Assembly (NCBI RefSeq): GCF_050897975.1
Contig: NZ_JBPAXY010000004.1
Location: 186,001-250,000, forward strand
DNA from: Pseudooceanicola sp050897975
Lineage (GTDB): Bacteria; Pseudomonadota; Alphaproteobacteria; Rhodobacterales; Rhodobacteraceae
Direction of reading: 5' to 3'
DNA length: 64,000 bases
Positions 27,816-35,928 of this stretch are shown piece after piece (position 1 is the first letter of the stretch; each line of letters opens with the position of its first letter). The notes beneath the pieces are model-generated. The model was not told the DNA's origin and ran no database searches. It saw only the letters and a list, made by a program, of their open reading frames with translations. Both the position numbers and the translations under genes were made by a program.

Positions 27816-28474
27816 TTCGCCTGCAGGACCTGAGCAAGGAGTACCGTCGCGATGGCCAGCGGATCCTGGTCGCCGACCGCATCTGCGCCACCTTTCCGGC
27901 GCGCCGCTCGGTCGCCCTGCTGGGGCGCAACGGGGCGGGAAAATCGACCCTGCTGAAACTGATCGCGGGGACCGAGGACGCCAGCGGCGGCGCGGTGATC
28001 TCGACCGGCACCATCTCCTGGCCGGTGGGATTCGCGGGCGCCTTCCACCCCCGGCTGACCGGGGTGCAGAACATCCGCTTCGTGGCGCGGATCCACGGGG
28101 TCGACAGCGACGCCCTGCTGGAATTTGTCGAGGATTTCGCCAAGCTGGGGGCGCGGATCCGGCTGCCCTACAGCTCGTACTCTTCGGGAATGCGGGCGCG
28201 CATGGCCTTTGGCCTGTCCATGGGGCTGGGGTTCGACACCTATCTGGTGGATGAGATCACCGCCGTGGGCGATGCCGCCTTTCGCCGCCGCAGCGCGGAC
28301 CTGTTCCGTGAACGGCTGACCCGGGCGGGCGCCATCGTGGTCAGCCATTCCATGCCGCAACTGCGCGAGCTTTGCGACATGGGCGCGGTGTTGGAGAACG
28401 GGCAGCTGTCGCTTTACGACGATCTGGAAGAGGCCATCGCCCATCACCAGGAGACGATGGCCCGCGCGGCCTGA
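27812..28474 (+). CDS. Capsule polysaccharide ABC exporter ATPase (KpsT-like)
   Basis: 220 residues. Walker A is GRNGAGKST, the signature is YSSGMRARM (the SSGM form typical of polysaccharide exporters rather than LSGGQ), Walker B is TYLVDEITAVGD and the H-loop is VVSHSMPQL. It powers capsule export with the KpsM-like permease encoded divergently. No transfer or glycosyltransferase genes follow; the next gene is an unrelated chemoreceptor after 122 bp. Confidence 0.92.
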   Translation: MIRLQDLSKEYRRDGQRILVADRICATFPARRSVALLGRNGAGKSTLLKLIAGTEDASGGAVISTGTISWPVGFAGAFHPRLTGVQNIRFVARIHGVDSDALLEFVEDFAKLGARIRLPYSSYSSGMRARMAFGLSMGLGFDTYLVDEITAVGDAAFRRRSADLFRERLTRAGAIVVSHSMPQLRELCDMGAVLENGQLSLYDDLEEAIAHHQETMARAA

Positions 28475-28596
28475 CCCCCGGGCGCGCCGCCCCGGATCCC
28501 GCGCATTGTGCGCAGTTTCCCGGCGCGGATTAACGCCGCTGCAAGATCCGCCCACTAGGGCAGAGGGAACGCAACCTTGCCGAGGAGCAAAGAGGC

Positions 28597-29952
28597 ATGG
28601 GCCTATTCGGACACAGGGCAACGAGTGCCAGCGGCACCTCGGCGGATGATGCCGCGGTGCTTCAGATCGTCGAGACCACCCAGGCGGTCATCCATTTCGA
28701 CCCGTCCGGGCGCATCCTGGGGGCGAATCAGAACTTTCTCGACGCGCTCGGCTATCGCGCCGAAGAGGTGGTGGGGCAGCACCATTCGCTCTTTGTCGAT
28801 CCCACCTATGCCGCCAGTTCGGAGTACACCCGGTTCTGGGATCGACTGCGCAGCGGCGAGCCGCTGGCGGATCAGTATCCGCGGGTGACCAAGTCGGGCG
28901 GGCGGATCTGGATCCAGGCCACCTATGCCCCGGTCCGCAATGAGGCCGGAGAGGTGGTGCGGGTGACCAAGATCGCCACCGACGTGACCAAAAGGCGCAC
29001 CGCGATCGAGCGGCTCAGCGCCGCCCTGGAAAAGCTGAGCCAGGGGGATTTGAACTCCCGCGTACCGGCGCCGGGGATCCCGGATCTGGATGCGCTGGCG
29101 CAGGCCTATAACAACTCGATGGACAACCTGGGCCGGATCATCGGTGAGGTGCAGTCGGTGGTTGTCGATGTCGAGGGGGTCAGCCAGCAGATCGGCACCA
29201 CCACCGACGACCTGTCGCGACGCACCGAAAGCCAGGCGGCGACCCTGGAACAGACCGCCGCGGCCATCGAAGAGCTGAATGCCAGCGCGCGCATCGCCGC
29301 GGACGGGGCCATGGGGGTGAAACGCTCGGCCGATGAGACCCGGAGCGCGGCGCAGACCAGCGGTGACCTGATGGATCAGGTCACCAATGCGATGGAGCGG
29401 ATCGAGCATTCCTCCAAGGCGATCGCGGAAATCCTGTCGGTGATCAACGACATTGCCTTCCAGACCAACCTGCTGGCGCTGAACGCGGGCGTCGAGGCAG
29501 CGCGCGCGGGCGAGGCCGGTCTGGGCTTTGCGGTGGTTGCCAGCGAGGTACGCTCTCTGGCCAGCCGGACATCGGATTCCGCACGGGAAATCAAGACCTT
29601 GATCGACCAAAGCTCGAACCATGTGACCCATGGGTCGAGCCTGGTGCAGCAGACCAGCACCGAATTGCGCGGCATCTTCGACCGGGTCGCGGCGATGACC
29701 CAACAGATCGACGATGTGGCCCTGGGGATCTCGCAGCAGACCACCACGATTGGCGAGATCAACAGCGCGGTCACCAACCTGGACCAGGTCACCCAGCGAA
29801 ACGCGGCGATCGCCATCGAGACCGCCGAGGCCACGCGCAGCCTGTCGCAGAAGAACGCGCAGCTGCGCGACCAGATGTCGACCTTGCAGATTCGCGGCGG
29901 CGGCGGGTCCTGGGATATGCTGGCAGGCCAGGAGCATGTCCGGGCGGGCTGA
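28597..29952 (+). CDS. Soluble methyl-accepting chemotaxis protein with PAS domain
   Basis: 451 residues, no transmembrane segment. A PAS domain (about 20-130; VIHFDPSGRILGANQNFLDALGY is PAS-like) is followed by a HAMP-like region (about 140-190) and an MCP signalling domain. The hairpin tip reads IAFQTNLLALNAGVEAARAG, then GFAVVASEVRSLASR. The protein should sense a cytoplasmic cue, perhaps through a PAS-bound ligand, and control CheA. No CheB/CheR pentapeptide is seen at the C-terminus. GAGGAG and AGAGG precede the ATG. No che genes are nearby. Confidence 0.92.
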   Translation: MGLFGHRATSASGTSADDAAVLQIVETTQAVIHFDPSGRILGANQNFLDALGYRAEEVVGQHHSLFVDPTYAASSEYTRFWDRLRSGEPLADQYPRVTKSGGRIWIQATYAPVRNEAGEVVRVTKIATDVTKRRTAIERLSAALEKLSQGDLNSRVPAPGIPDLDALAQAYNNSMDNLGRIIGEVQSVVVDVEGVSQQIGTTTDDLSRRTESQAATLEQTAAAIEELNASARIAADGAMGVKRSADETRSAAQTSGDLMDQVTNAMERIEHSSKAIAEILSVINDIAFQTNLLALNAGVEAARAGEAGLGFAVVASEVRSLASRTSDSAREIKTLIDQSSNHVTHGSSLVQQTSTELRGIFDRVAAMTQQIDDVALGISQQTTTIGEINSAVTNLDQVTQRNAAIAIETAEATRSLSQKNAQLRDQMSTLQIRGGGGSWDMLAGQEHVRAG

Positions 29953-29990
29953 TCCCGGCGCGGGTGACGGGCCCGGATCAGGCGCGTCGC

Positions 29991-30067
29991 TGGCGACCCC
30001 GGAAGGACTCGAACCCTCAACCTGCCGATTAGAAGTCGGCTGCTCTATCCAGTTGAGCTACGGGGCC
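29991..30067 (-). tRNA. tRNA-Arg (anticodon TCT)
   Basis: Minus-strand cloverleaf beginning GGCCCCGTAGCTCAACTGG and ending CGGGGTCGCCA, with CCA encoded. The anticodon arm is GCCGA-CTTCTAA-TCGGC, giving TCT, which reads AGA (and AGG by wobble). The T arm contains GGTTCGAGTCC. AGA/AGG codons are rare in such high-GC genomes. Its 3' end lies 38 bp after the chemoreceptor stop; no duplicated 3' end indicating an integrated element was noticed in the window. Confidence 0.95.
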
Positions 30068-30144
30068 GCATGAGGGGCTTTTCGGGCAAAGTGCCGCGCT
30101 TGGCAAGGCTAGGCAGCCCGCCCACAGCAAATTCCGCGCCCTGT

Positions 30145-30330
30145 CTAGAGCCCTGCCGAGAGCAGTTGCAGAAGCCCCAGAAGGGCCAGAATAGCCACGA
30201 CCCCGACCAGCACATACCAAAAGGTTGGCTGCTGGAGCGCCGTCTTTTCGCAATAGCATTTCCCGCAATGGTTGCCGGAGAACCGCATGTGGTGCCCGCA
30301 ATCCTTACACGTAAAAACCCTTAGCGCCAT
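30145..30330 (-). CDS. Small zinc-ribbon membrane protein
   Basis: 61 residues from an ATG at 30330 (or 73 from 30366). Paired cysteines CKDC and CGKCYC with nearby His residues suggest a small zinc-binding ribbon at the N-terminus. A single strong hydrophobic helix follows (YVLVGVVAILALLGLLQLL), so the ribbon would face the cytoplasm or periplasm from the membrane. GGGGA stands 10 bases before the 30330 ATG. No function is recognised. Cys pairing, hydrophobicity and ribosome site make it likely real despite its size. Confidence 0.6.
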   Translation of the reverse strand: MALRVFTCKDCGHHMRFSGNHCGKCYCEKTALQQPTFWYVLVGVVAILALLGLLQLLSAGL

Positions 30331-30720
30331 GAGCGGATGTTCCCCATTCCGTTCCTGCTGGCGCATACCGCGCCGAAAAAATTGATTGTCCCCCTATCGG
30401 CCTACAACTCCATGCCCGGGCAACGCAATATGTAAACGTAGCGGCGGCGGGATTCATTGTGGATTGGTCGCGATTTGCAAGTGACTTGCCAGTTCAGACA
30501 TCGAACTGGGCGGAAAAACCCTTATTCCGCAAGGGTTTGCAATTGGTCTATTAAATGGGCGGATTTAAAATGCAATTCACCCATTTCCATACGGCTGTGC
30601 CGAGAAATGGACGCGCGGCTGGCGCGCAGATGTGCATTTGGGGGGAAGGTACAACACCTTTAAACAGGTGTCAAATGTTTGCGCGGCCCCGGGGGCCGCG
30701 CAACAGCTGTGCGGGAAAGT
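30331..30720. other. AT-rich gene-free segment with several inverted repeats
   Basis: About 350-390 bp of distinctly lower GC than the surroundings (for example TCTATTAAATGGGCGGATTT). Perfect inverted repeats occur at 30516-30538 (AAACCCTT, 7-nt loop), 30553-30586 (AAATGGG/CCCATTT), 30654-30671 (ACACCT, 6-nt loop) and 30679-30703 (10-bp GC stem). No open frame has a good ribosome site. On the minus strand it could hold a small RNA gene from about 30660 to 30514: a TTGACA lies at 30674-30669, and the 30516 hairpin is followed by a T run. The -10 match is weak. Confidence 0.4.
30679..30703 (-). terminator. GC-rich hairpin after the NDUFS4-like gene
   Basis: TTGCGCGGCC-CCGGG-GGCCGCGCAA, a 10-bp perfect stem 18 bp after the minus-strand stop at 30721. 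The following minus-strand bases are ACATTTG, a weak U-tract, so this is a plausible but not ideal intrinsic terminator. Confidence 0.6.
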
Positions 30721-31032
30721 TCAGTGAGTCCAGACGCTGCGGCGGTTGGTGGCGAAGTTCTCGCCATAGCCGAAGGGACGCACGTTAGGCTTGCGCTCGT
30801 GCGGTTCGGTGACCACGGCGTCGATCCCATGTTCGGCGGCATAGTCCAGTGCCGCTTCCTTGCTGTCGAAGCGCAGCTTGACCTGGGTCTGAGTGTCCGA
30901 GGACGAGGTCCAACCCATCAGCGGGTCGATGTCGCGCGGCGTCTCGGGGAAATACTCCAGCACCCAGAGGTGGGTCTTGGCGGTCCCGGATTGCATGGCG
31001 GTCTTGGCGGGGCGGTAGATTCTTGCGCGCAT
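30721..31032 (-). CDS. NDUFS4-like accessory subunit of respiratory complex I
   Basis: 103 residues from the ATG at 31032, preceded by a perfect AGGAGG. It begins MRARIYRPAKTAMQSG and contains WVLEYFPETPRDIDPLMGWT, the core of the ETC complex I subunit family (PF04800; NDUFS4, 18 kDa). The C-terminus NVRPFGYGENFATNR is also typical. In alphaproteobacteria this is one of the few supernumerary complex I subunits shared with mitochondria; it stabilises the N-module region and is usually encoded away from the nuo operon, as here. It is divergent from uvrB. Confidence 0.92.
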   Translation of the reverse strand: MRARIYRPAKTAMQSGTAKTHLWVLEYFPETPRDIDPLMGWTSSSDTQTQVKLRFDSKEAALDYAAEHGIDAVVTEPHERKPNVRPFGYGENFATNRRSVWTH

Positions 31033-31189
31033 GGCAAACCTCCTGAAATGACGCTTCCTTATCGGGAATTTCTTGCCAAAGAGCAAGCGGCGGCACGTCC
31101 GGGCGCCCTTTGTCAGGGTCCGGGCGGCGGCCGGGGTTGAACCTGCGCGAAAAGAGGACAAATCTGGAACAAACCCGATCGGAGAGCCC

Positions 31190-33388
31190 ATGGCCTACGC
31201 CCATAACGACAGCCTGCCGGCGCAGATGCACGCCCCCGCGCCCGATGTGAAGACGCGCGAAAAGCTGGAGGGCGGCAAGCGCCTGGTGATGCAGACCAGC
31301 TTTGCCCCTGCGGGGGACCAGCCGACGGCGATCGCCGAACTGGCCCAGGGGGTCATCGACGGTGACCGCGATCAGGTCCTGCTGGGCGCCACCGGCACGG
31401 GCAAGACCTTCACCATGGCGAAGGTCATCGAACAGACGCAGCGCCCGGCCATCATCCTGGCGCCCAACAAGACCCTGGCGGCGCAGCTTTACGGCGAATT
31501 CAAGGGCTTCTTCCCCGACAATGCGGTCGAGTATTTCGTCAGCTACTACGACTACTACCAGCCCGAGGCCTATGTGGCGCGGTCGGACACCTATATCGAG
31601 AAGGAAAGCCAGATCAACGAGCAGATCGACCGGATGCGCCACTCGGCCACCCGGGCGCTGCTGGAACGTGACGACGTGATCATCGTCGCCTCGGTCAGCT
31701 GCATCTACGGCATCGGTAGCGTCGAAACCTACGGCGCCATGACCCAGGATCTGAAGGTGGGCGGCGAATACGACCAGCGCGCGGTGATCGCCGATCTGGT
31801 CGCCCAGCAGTACAAGCGCAACGATCAGGCCTTTCAGCGCGGCAGCTTCCGGGTGCGCGGCGACAGCCTTGAGATCTGGCCCGCCCACCTTGAGGATCGC
31901 GCCTGGAAACTGTCCTTCTTCGGCGAGGATCTGGAAAGCATCACCGAGTTTGACCCGCTGACCGGCGAGAAGACCGACAGTTTCCAGCAGGTCCGCGTCT
32001 ACGCCAACAGCCACTACGTGACGCCGAAACCGACGATGAACCAGGCCGTGATCGGCATCAAGAAAGAGCTGCGCCAGCGGCTGGACCAGCTGGTGGGCGA
32101 GGGCAAGCTGCTGGAGGCGCAGCGCCTGGAACAGCGCACGAATTTCGACCTGGAAATGCTGGAGGCCACCGGAGTCTGCAACGGGATCGAGAACTATTCC
32201 CGCTATCTGACCGGTCGCGCCCCGGGCGAGCCGCCGCCGACCCTGTTCGAGTTCATTCCCGACAATGCCATCGTCTTTGCCGATGAAAGCCATGTCAGCA
32301 TTCCGCAGATCGGCGGCATGTACCGGGGCGACTACCGGCGCAAGTTCACCCTGGCCGAACACGGTTTCCGCCTGCCGTCCTGCATGGACAACCGCCCCCT
32401 CAAGTTCGAGGAATGGGACGCGATGCGCCCGCAGTCGGTCTATGTCAGCGCCACCCCCGGCAGCTGGGAAATGGAGCAGACCGGCGGCGTCTTCACCGAA
32501 CAGGTGATCCGCCCCACGGGCCTGCTGGATCCCCAGGTCGAGATCCGCCCGGTCGAGATGCAGGTGGATGACCTGCTGGACGAGGTGCGCAAGGTGACGG
32601 CGGACGGTTACCGCACGCTGGTCACCACCCTGACCAAGCGCATGGCCGAGGATCTGACCGAGTACATGCATGAGCAGGGGATCAAGGTCCGCTACATGCA
32701 TTCCGACATCGATACGATCGAACGCATTGAAATCCTTCGGGATCTGCGCCTTGGCGCCTTCGATGTGCTGATCGGGATCAACCTGCTGCGCGAGGGGCTG
32801 GATATTCCCGAATGCGGGCTGGTGGCGATTCTGGACGCCGACAAGGAAGGGTTCCTGCGCTCGGAAACCTCGCTGATCCAGACCATCGGCCGGGCGGCGC
32901 GGAACGCCGACGGGCGGGTGATCATGTATGCCGACCGGATCACCGGATCCATGGAACGCGCCCTGGCCGAGACCGAGCGGCGGCGCGAAAAACAGATCGC
33001 CTATAACGAGGAACACGGCATCACGCCCGAGACGGTGAAGAAGAATGTCGACGACATTCTGGCCGGGCTCTACCAGGGTGACACCGACCAGAGCCGCGTC
33101 ACGGCGAAGATCGACAAACCCCTCATGGGGGCCAATCTTCAGGCCCATCTGGACGGGCTGCGCGACGAGATGCGCAAGGCCGCCGAGAACCTGGAATTCG
33201 AAGAGGCCGCCCGGTTGCGCGACGAGATCAAGCGGCTGGAGGCTGTGGACCTGGCCGTGGGCGACGACCCGATGGCGCGGCAATCGGCCATCGAGGCGGC
33301 GGGCGAGGCGGCGACCAAATCCCGCGGCCGCTCTACCGCCGGTCGCCCGGGCCAGCGCGGCGGCAATGTGAAGCGGCGCAAGCGCTAG
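31190..33388 (+). CDS. uvrB: Excinuclease ABC subunit B
   Basis: 732 residues. It starts at the ATG at 31190 with GGAGAG upstream. Walker A is LLGATGTGKTFTMA, the DNA-clamping beta-hairpin is YYDYYQPEAYV, helicase motifs include FADESHVSIPQIGGM and QTIGRAARNADGRV, and a C-terminal UVR domain (NLEFEEAARLRDEIKRLE) binds UvrC. The protein loads on damaged DNA after UvrA and recruits UvrC. The last 30 residues are basic and low complexity (KSRGRSTAGRPGQRGGNVKR). No SOS box was identified in the upstream region by eye. Confidence 0.97.
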   Translation: MAYAHNDSLPAQMHAPAPDVKTREKLEGGKRLVMQTSFAPAGDQPTAIAELAQGVIDGDRDQVLLGATGTGKTFTMAKVIEQTQRPAIILAPNKTLAAQLYGEFKGFFPDNAVEYFVSYYDYYQPEAYVARSDTYIEKESQINEQIDRMRHSATRALLERDDVIIVASVSCIYGIGSVETYGAMTQDLKVGGEYDQRAVIADLVAQQYKRNDQAFQRGSFRVRGDSLEIWPAHLEDRAWKLSFFGEDLESITEFDPLTGEKTDSFQQVRVYANSHYVTPKPTMNQAVIGIKKELRQRLDQLVGEGKLLEAQRLEQRTNFDLEMLEATGVCNGIENYSRYLTGRAPGEPPPTLFEFIPDNAIVFADESHVSIPQIGGMYRGDYRRKFTLAEHGFRLPSCMDNRPLKFEEWDAMRPQSVYVSATPGSWEMEQTGGVFTEQVIRPTGLLDPQVEIRPVEMQVDDLLDEVRKVTADGYRTLVTTLTKRMAEDLTEYMHEQGIKVRYMHSDIDTIERIEILRDLRLGAFDVLIGINLLREGLDIPECGLVAILDADKEGFLRSETSLIQTIGRAARNADGRVIMYADRITGSMERALAETERRREKQIAYNEEHGITPETVKKNVDDILAGLYQGDTDQSRVTAKIDKPLMGANLQAHLDGLRDEMRKAAENLEFEEAARLRDEIKRLEAVDLAVGDDPMARQSAIEAAGEAATKSRGRSTAGRPGQRGGNVKRRKR

Positions 33389-33397
33389 GCGCGGGCG

Positions 33398-33883
33398 ATG
33401 ACCCCCACTGCCCTGATCCTCGGTGCCGCCGTGCGCCCCGATGGCAGCGCCTCGCCGATGTTGCGGCGGCGAGTGCTGCGCGGCGCGGCGCTGTACCACC
33501 GGGGCGAGGTGGGGCGCGTCGTGCTTTGCGGCGGGGTGGGGCGCCATGGCCCCTCCGAGGCGGCGGTGATGGCCCGGATCCTGCGGGCCGAAGGGCTGCC
33601 CGACGCGGCGCTGGTGCTGGAAGAGCGCTCGACCGACACGATCAGCAACATCGGCAATGCCCTGGCGCTGTGCCCGGACCTGCGCGAGGTGGTGATCGTC
33701 ACCGACAGCTTCCACGCCCGCCGCGCCCGGGTGATCGCCCGGCATCTGGGCCTGCGCGCCCGGGCCGCCTGCCCGGCAGAAGGCCCCCGGGGGGTGAAGC
33801 TGAAGGCGGCGCAACTGCGCGAGGCGGCGGCGCTGCTGAAGGTGGGCATCTGGATGGTCAGCGGCCACCGTCTGGGGCGCTGA
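33398..33883 (+). CDS. YdcF-like DUF218 protein
   Basis: 161 residues, starting 9 bp after uvrB. A DUF218 domain (PF02698) is indicated by ALILGAAVRPDGSASPMLRRR, GRVVLCGGVGRHG, LEERSTDTISNIGNA and VVIVTDSFHARRARVIARHLG. Relatives (YdcF, SanA, ElyC) are linked to envelope integrity, and E. coli YdcF binds SAM in vitro, but no reaction is established. This copy lacks a signal peptide and membrane anchor, so it is probably cytoplasmic. It is likely co-transcribed with uvrB. Confidence 0.85.
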   Translation: MTPTALILGAAVRPDGSASPMLRRRVLRGAALYHRGEVGRVVLCGGVGRHGPSEAAVMARILRAEGLPDAALVLEERSTDTISNIGNALALCPDLREVVIVTDSFHARRARVIARHLGLRARAACPAEGPRGVKLKAAQLREAAALLKVGIWMVSGHRLGR

Positions 33884-33945
33884 GGGAACCTTTGCCGGGG
33901 GGATGCGCGTTGAGAGGGCAGACACGCCACCAACGGAGCTGACCA

Positions 33946-34134
33946 ATGGAATATGGACTTCTGGGACTGATCGTCCTGATCGCCGACATCTACGCCATCT
34001 ACCAGGTGCTGACCTCTTCCGCCTCGGGCGGGGCCAAGATCCTGTGGACCCTGCTGATTCTGATCCTGCCGGTTCTGGGCTTCATCATCTGGCTGCTGGC
34101 CGGGCCGCGCGGGGGCCGTTCGGTTCATATCTGA
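33946..34134 (+). CDS. Small PLDc_N-type membrane protein
   Basis: 62 residues made of two hydrophobic helices (LLGLIVLIADIYAIYQVL and ILWTLLILILPVLGFIIWLL) joined by a short polar turn. This is the PLDc_N fold (PF13396), which is the membrane anchor of cardiolipin synthase-like proteins but also occurs alone in many bacteria. Without the catalytic HKD domain it cannot be a phospholipase. CGGAG lies 9 bases before the ATG, and an intrinsic terminator follows. Confidence 0.8.
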   Translation: MEYGLLGLIVLIADIYAIYQVLTSSASGGAKILWTLLILILPVLGFIIWLLAGPRGGRSVHI

Positions 34135-34169
34135 TTCAGTCCGACCCGGACCGGATCCTGCGCCTGACG

Positions 34170-34202
34170 GGGCCGCTGCGCGACAGGCGCGGCGGCCCTT
34201 TT
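34170..34202 (+). terminator. Intrinsic terminator after the PLDc_N gene
   Basis: GGGCCGC (34170-34176) pairs with GCGGCCC (34192-34198) and is followed directly by TTTT (34199-34202), 36 bp after the stop. This is a standard intrinsic terminator layout, distinct from the three-part element found after other genes. Confidence 0.75.
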
Positions 34203-34658
34203 GCCGTGCCGCGCCGGGTCTGCCGCGACCGCCAGGTCTTTGGCGTGAATGGCAAGTAACCCATTGAACGCGAAATTGAAAAGCGCATTGGCTTTCTGGC
34301 GCAATCGGGTCACAGCCGCGGCGCGATCGGGCCGGGGGCCGCTTTCCTCTGGCCCGGATTTCGGGGTAGACGTCATCGTATGGACCCGGGTCCGGCAGGC
34401 CGCGGACCCGAGGGGGCGATCACGCTTTGGTTGTGCGCGCCCGGGGCCAGGCGTCGCCCGCCACTTTGCGGTCAGTCCGGCCACAGGCGCGGCGGGCACA
34501 GGCGCAAAACGACCCCTTATCCGGCACCGCGCGGGATCAGGGCAAAAAGATGGCCCGAAAAAGGGTCGATTTGGGGAAATTCCCCAAAAATGTCCGAATT
34601 CATAGGCACCCGTATAGAGTGTGTCGTGGGTTCTGGGATGTGAGGGTAAGTAGAGCGG
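34203..34658. other. Gene-free region upstream of the Hint gene, with a perfect dyad
   Basis: About 455 bp without a convincing gene. Its main feature is a 19-bp perfect dyad TTTGGGGAAATTCCCCAAA (34570-34588; arms of 9 around one central base), 70 bp before the Hint-protein ATG. A -10-like TATAGA sits at 34613. The surrounding 60 bp are AT-rich compared with the coding DNA. The dyad looks like an operator for a dimeric regulator; the regulator is unknown. Confidence 0.5.
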
Positions 34659-35723
34659 ATGCGGACGGGCTATCTGGGGACCTATGTCTTCTCGTGGTCG
34701 CAGACCGAGATCGACGGGCTGGCGCAGGCGCCGCAAAGCGCCCTGTCGGTCGGGTCTGGCTGGGTCTGGCGCGGCGATGCGGTGCGGGTCGACGGGCCCA
34801 CCGAACTGCTCAGCCTTGGCCGCCCCGAGGACGAGGGCAACATGCGCCAAAGCGCGGCCCGGATGGTGCGCCGGCTGGTCGGCGCCGCGGTGACCGACAG
34901 CCGCCGCCCGGATCAGGTCGAGGTCGAGGATCCCCTGCTGGAGGCGGGCTTCGTGCTGACCGATGGCCACCGCACCTATGCGGCGACGGTGATCGAGGTC
35001 GGCCCCCATGCGCCGCCGCTGCTGATGTTCCTAGATGCGCTGCCCGAGGCGGGGCGCGAACACTGGGTGGTTCATGAGGCGCTGCGCCGGACCCCGGCGG
35101 CGCAGGGCGCCGAAGGGGCGGGCGGCGTGATCTGCTTTACCCATGGCACGACGATCTCCACGCCCACCGGGCCGCGCCTGGTCGAGGATCTGCGCGAAGG
35201 CGACCGGGTGCTGACCAAGGACAACGGCCCGCAGCCCATCCAGTGGATCGGCGCCCGCCGCATGAGCGGCGCGCGTCTTTATACCATGCCGCATCTGCGC
35301 CCGATCCGCATTCGCCAGGGCGCCTTCGGCATCCGCCGCCCCGAGGAAAGCCTGCTGGTCTCGCCCGAGCACCGGATGCTGGTCAAGGGCGCCGTGGCGC
35401 GGGACCTGTTCAACACCGACGAGGTGCTGGTCACCGCCCGCGACCTGGTCAACGGCCGCTCGATCCTGCGCGATGTCACGGTGCGCGAGGTGACCTATGT
35501 GCATCTGCTGCTGGACGATCACCAGATCCTCTTTGCCAACGGGATCGAGACCGACAGTTTCCACCCCGCCAATGCCGCCCTCTCGGCCCTGACCCCGGGT
35601 GACCGGGCGCGGCTGCTGGCCGGGCGGCCGGAACTGGAATACGATCCGCATCACTACGGCGCCTATGCCCGGCGCAACCTGTCGCGCCCCGAGGCGGCGA
35701 TCTTGATGCGCGACGCGGCCTAG
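34659..35723 (+). CDS. Hint-domain protein (Hint_2 type)
   Basis: 354 residues. The N-terminal ~155 residues have no recognised domain (VFSWSQTEIDGLA start; two YAATVIEV-like strands). From C159 a Hint domain begins: CFTHGTTISTPTGPRLVEDL, then DRVLTKDNGPQPIQWIG, SPEHRML (H239) and LDDHQILFANGIETDSFHP (H288). Hint_2 proteins are abundant in Rhodobacteraceae, often fused to calcium-binding repeats; self-cleavage at the Cys, as in inteins and hedgehog, is possible. Here the module is alone, with no RTX repeats or type I secretion genes beside it. The upstream 19-bp dyad may control it. Confidence 0.8.
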   Translation: MRTGYLGTYVFSWSQTEIDGLAQAPQSALSVGSGWVWRGDAVRVDGPTELLSLGRPEDEGNMRQSAARMVRRLVGAAVTDSRRPDQVEVEDPLLEAGFVLTDGHRTYAATVIEVGPHAPPLLMFLDALPEAGREHWVVHEALRRTPAAQGAEGAGGVICFTHGTTISTPTGPRLVEDLREGDRVLTKDNGPQPIQWIGARRMSGARLYTMPHLRPIRIRQGAFGIRRPEESLLVSPEHRMLVKGAVARDLFNTDEVLVTARDLVNGRSILRDVTVREVTYVHLLLDDHQILFANGIETDSFHPANAALSALTPGDRARLLAGRPELEYDPHHYGAYARRNLSRPEAAILMRDAA

Positions 35724-35776
35724 GCGGCGCCCCGGCGGCCCCGGGCGCGGAGGGCGCAGAAACTGCCCCGCGCCGA

Positions 35777-35804
35777 TTGACTCTCTCTGCCCAGCCCGTA
35801 TAAG
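35777..35804 (+). promoter_or_regulatory. Sigma-70-type promoter of rpsD
   Basis: TTGACT (35777-35782), a 16-bp spacer and TATAAG (35799-35804): the best promoter match seen in the window. Transcription from about 35811 would give a leader of roughly 118 nt before the rpsD start codon. Confidence 0.75.
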
Positions 35805-35828
35805 CGCGGCTTCATTGGTGTTGGTGGG

Positions 35829-35876
35829 CCCCGCAAGGGGATTCCTGTCAACCCGGGTTGCCTGTCTCGCAAGAGA
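35829..35876 (+). promoter_or_regulatory. Structured rpsD leader with two GCAA tetraloop hairpins
   Basis: Between promoter and ribosome site lie CCCC-GCAA-GGGG (35829-35840), a 12-bp palindrome CAACCCGGGTTG (35849-35860) and TCTC-GCAA-GAGA (35865-35876). Two identical GNRA-type loops in so short a leader suggest a designed RNA fold. S4 is a known autoregulatory RNA-binding protein in other bacteria, so feedback control through this leader is a reasonable inference. It resembles no S4 leader I can name. Confidence 0.5.
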
Positions 35877-35928
35877 GAGGTCCGGGGAGAGGACAACGCC
35901 CTTCGAAACATTAAGAAGGAGATCAGCC

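Noticed and set aside
29991..30720. A mobile element integrated at tRNA-Arg(TCT)
   Set aside because: There is no integrase and no repeated tRNA 3' end, and the AT-rich segment lies on the 5' side of the tRNA, opposite to where integrases usually insert.
34249..34605. A 118-codon frame starting MASNPLNAKLKSALAF in the gap before the Hint gene
   Set aside because: The start looks gene-like, but there is no ribosome site, the C-terminal two-thirds are compositionally random, and it runs across the 19-bp dyad.
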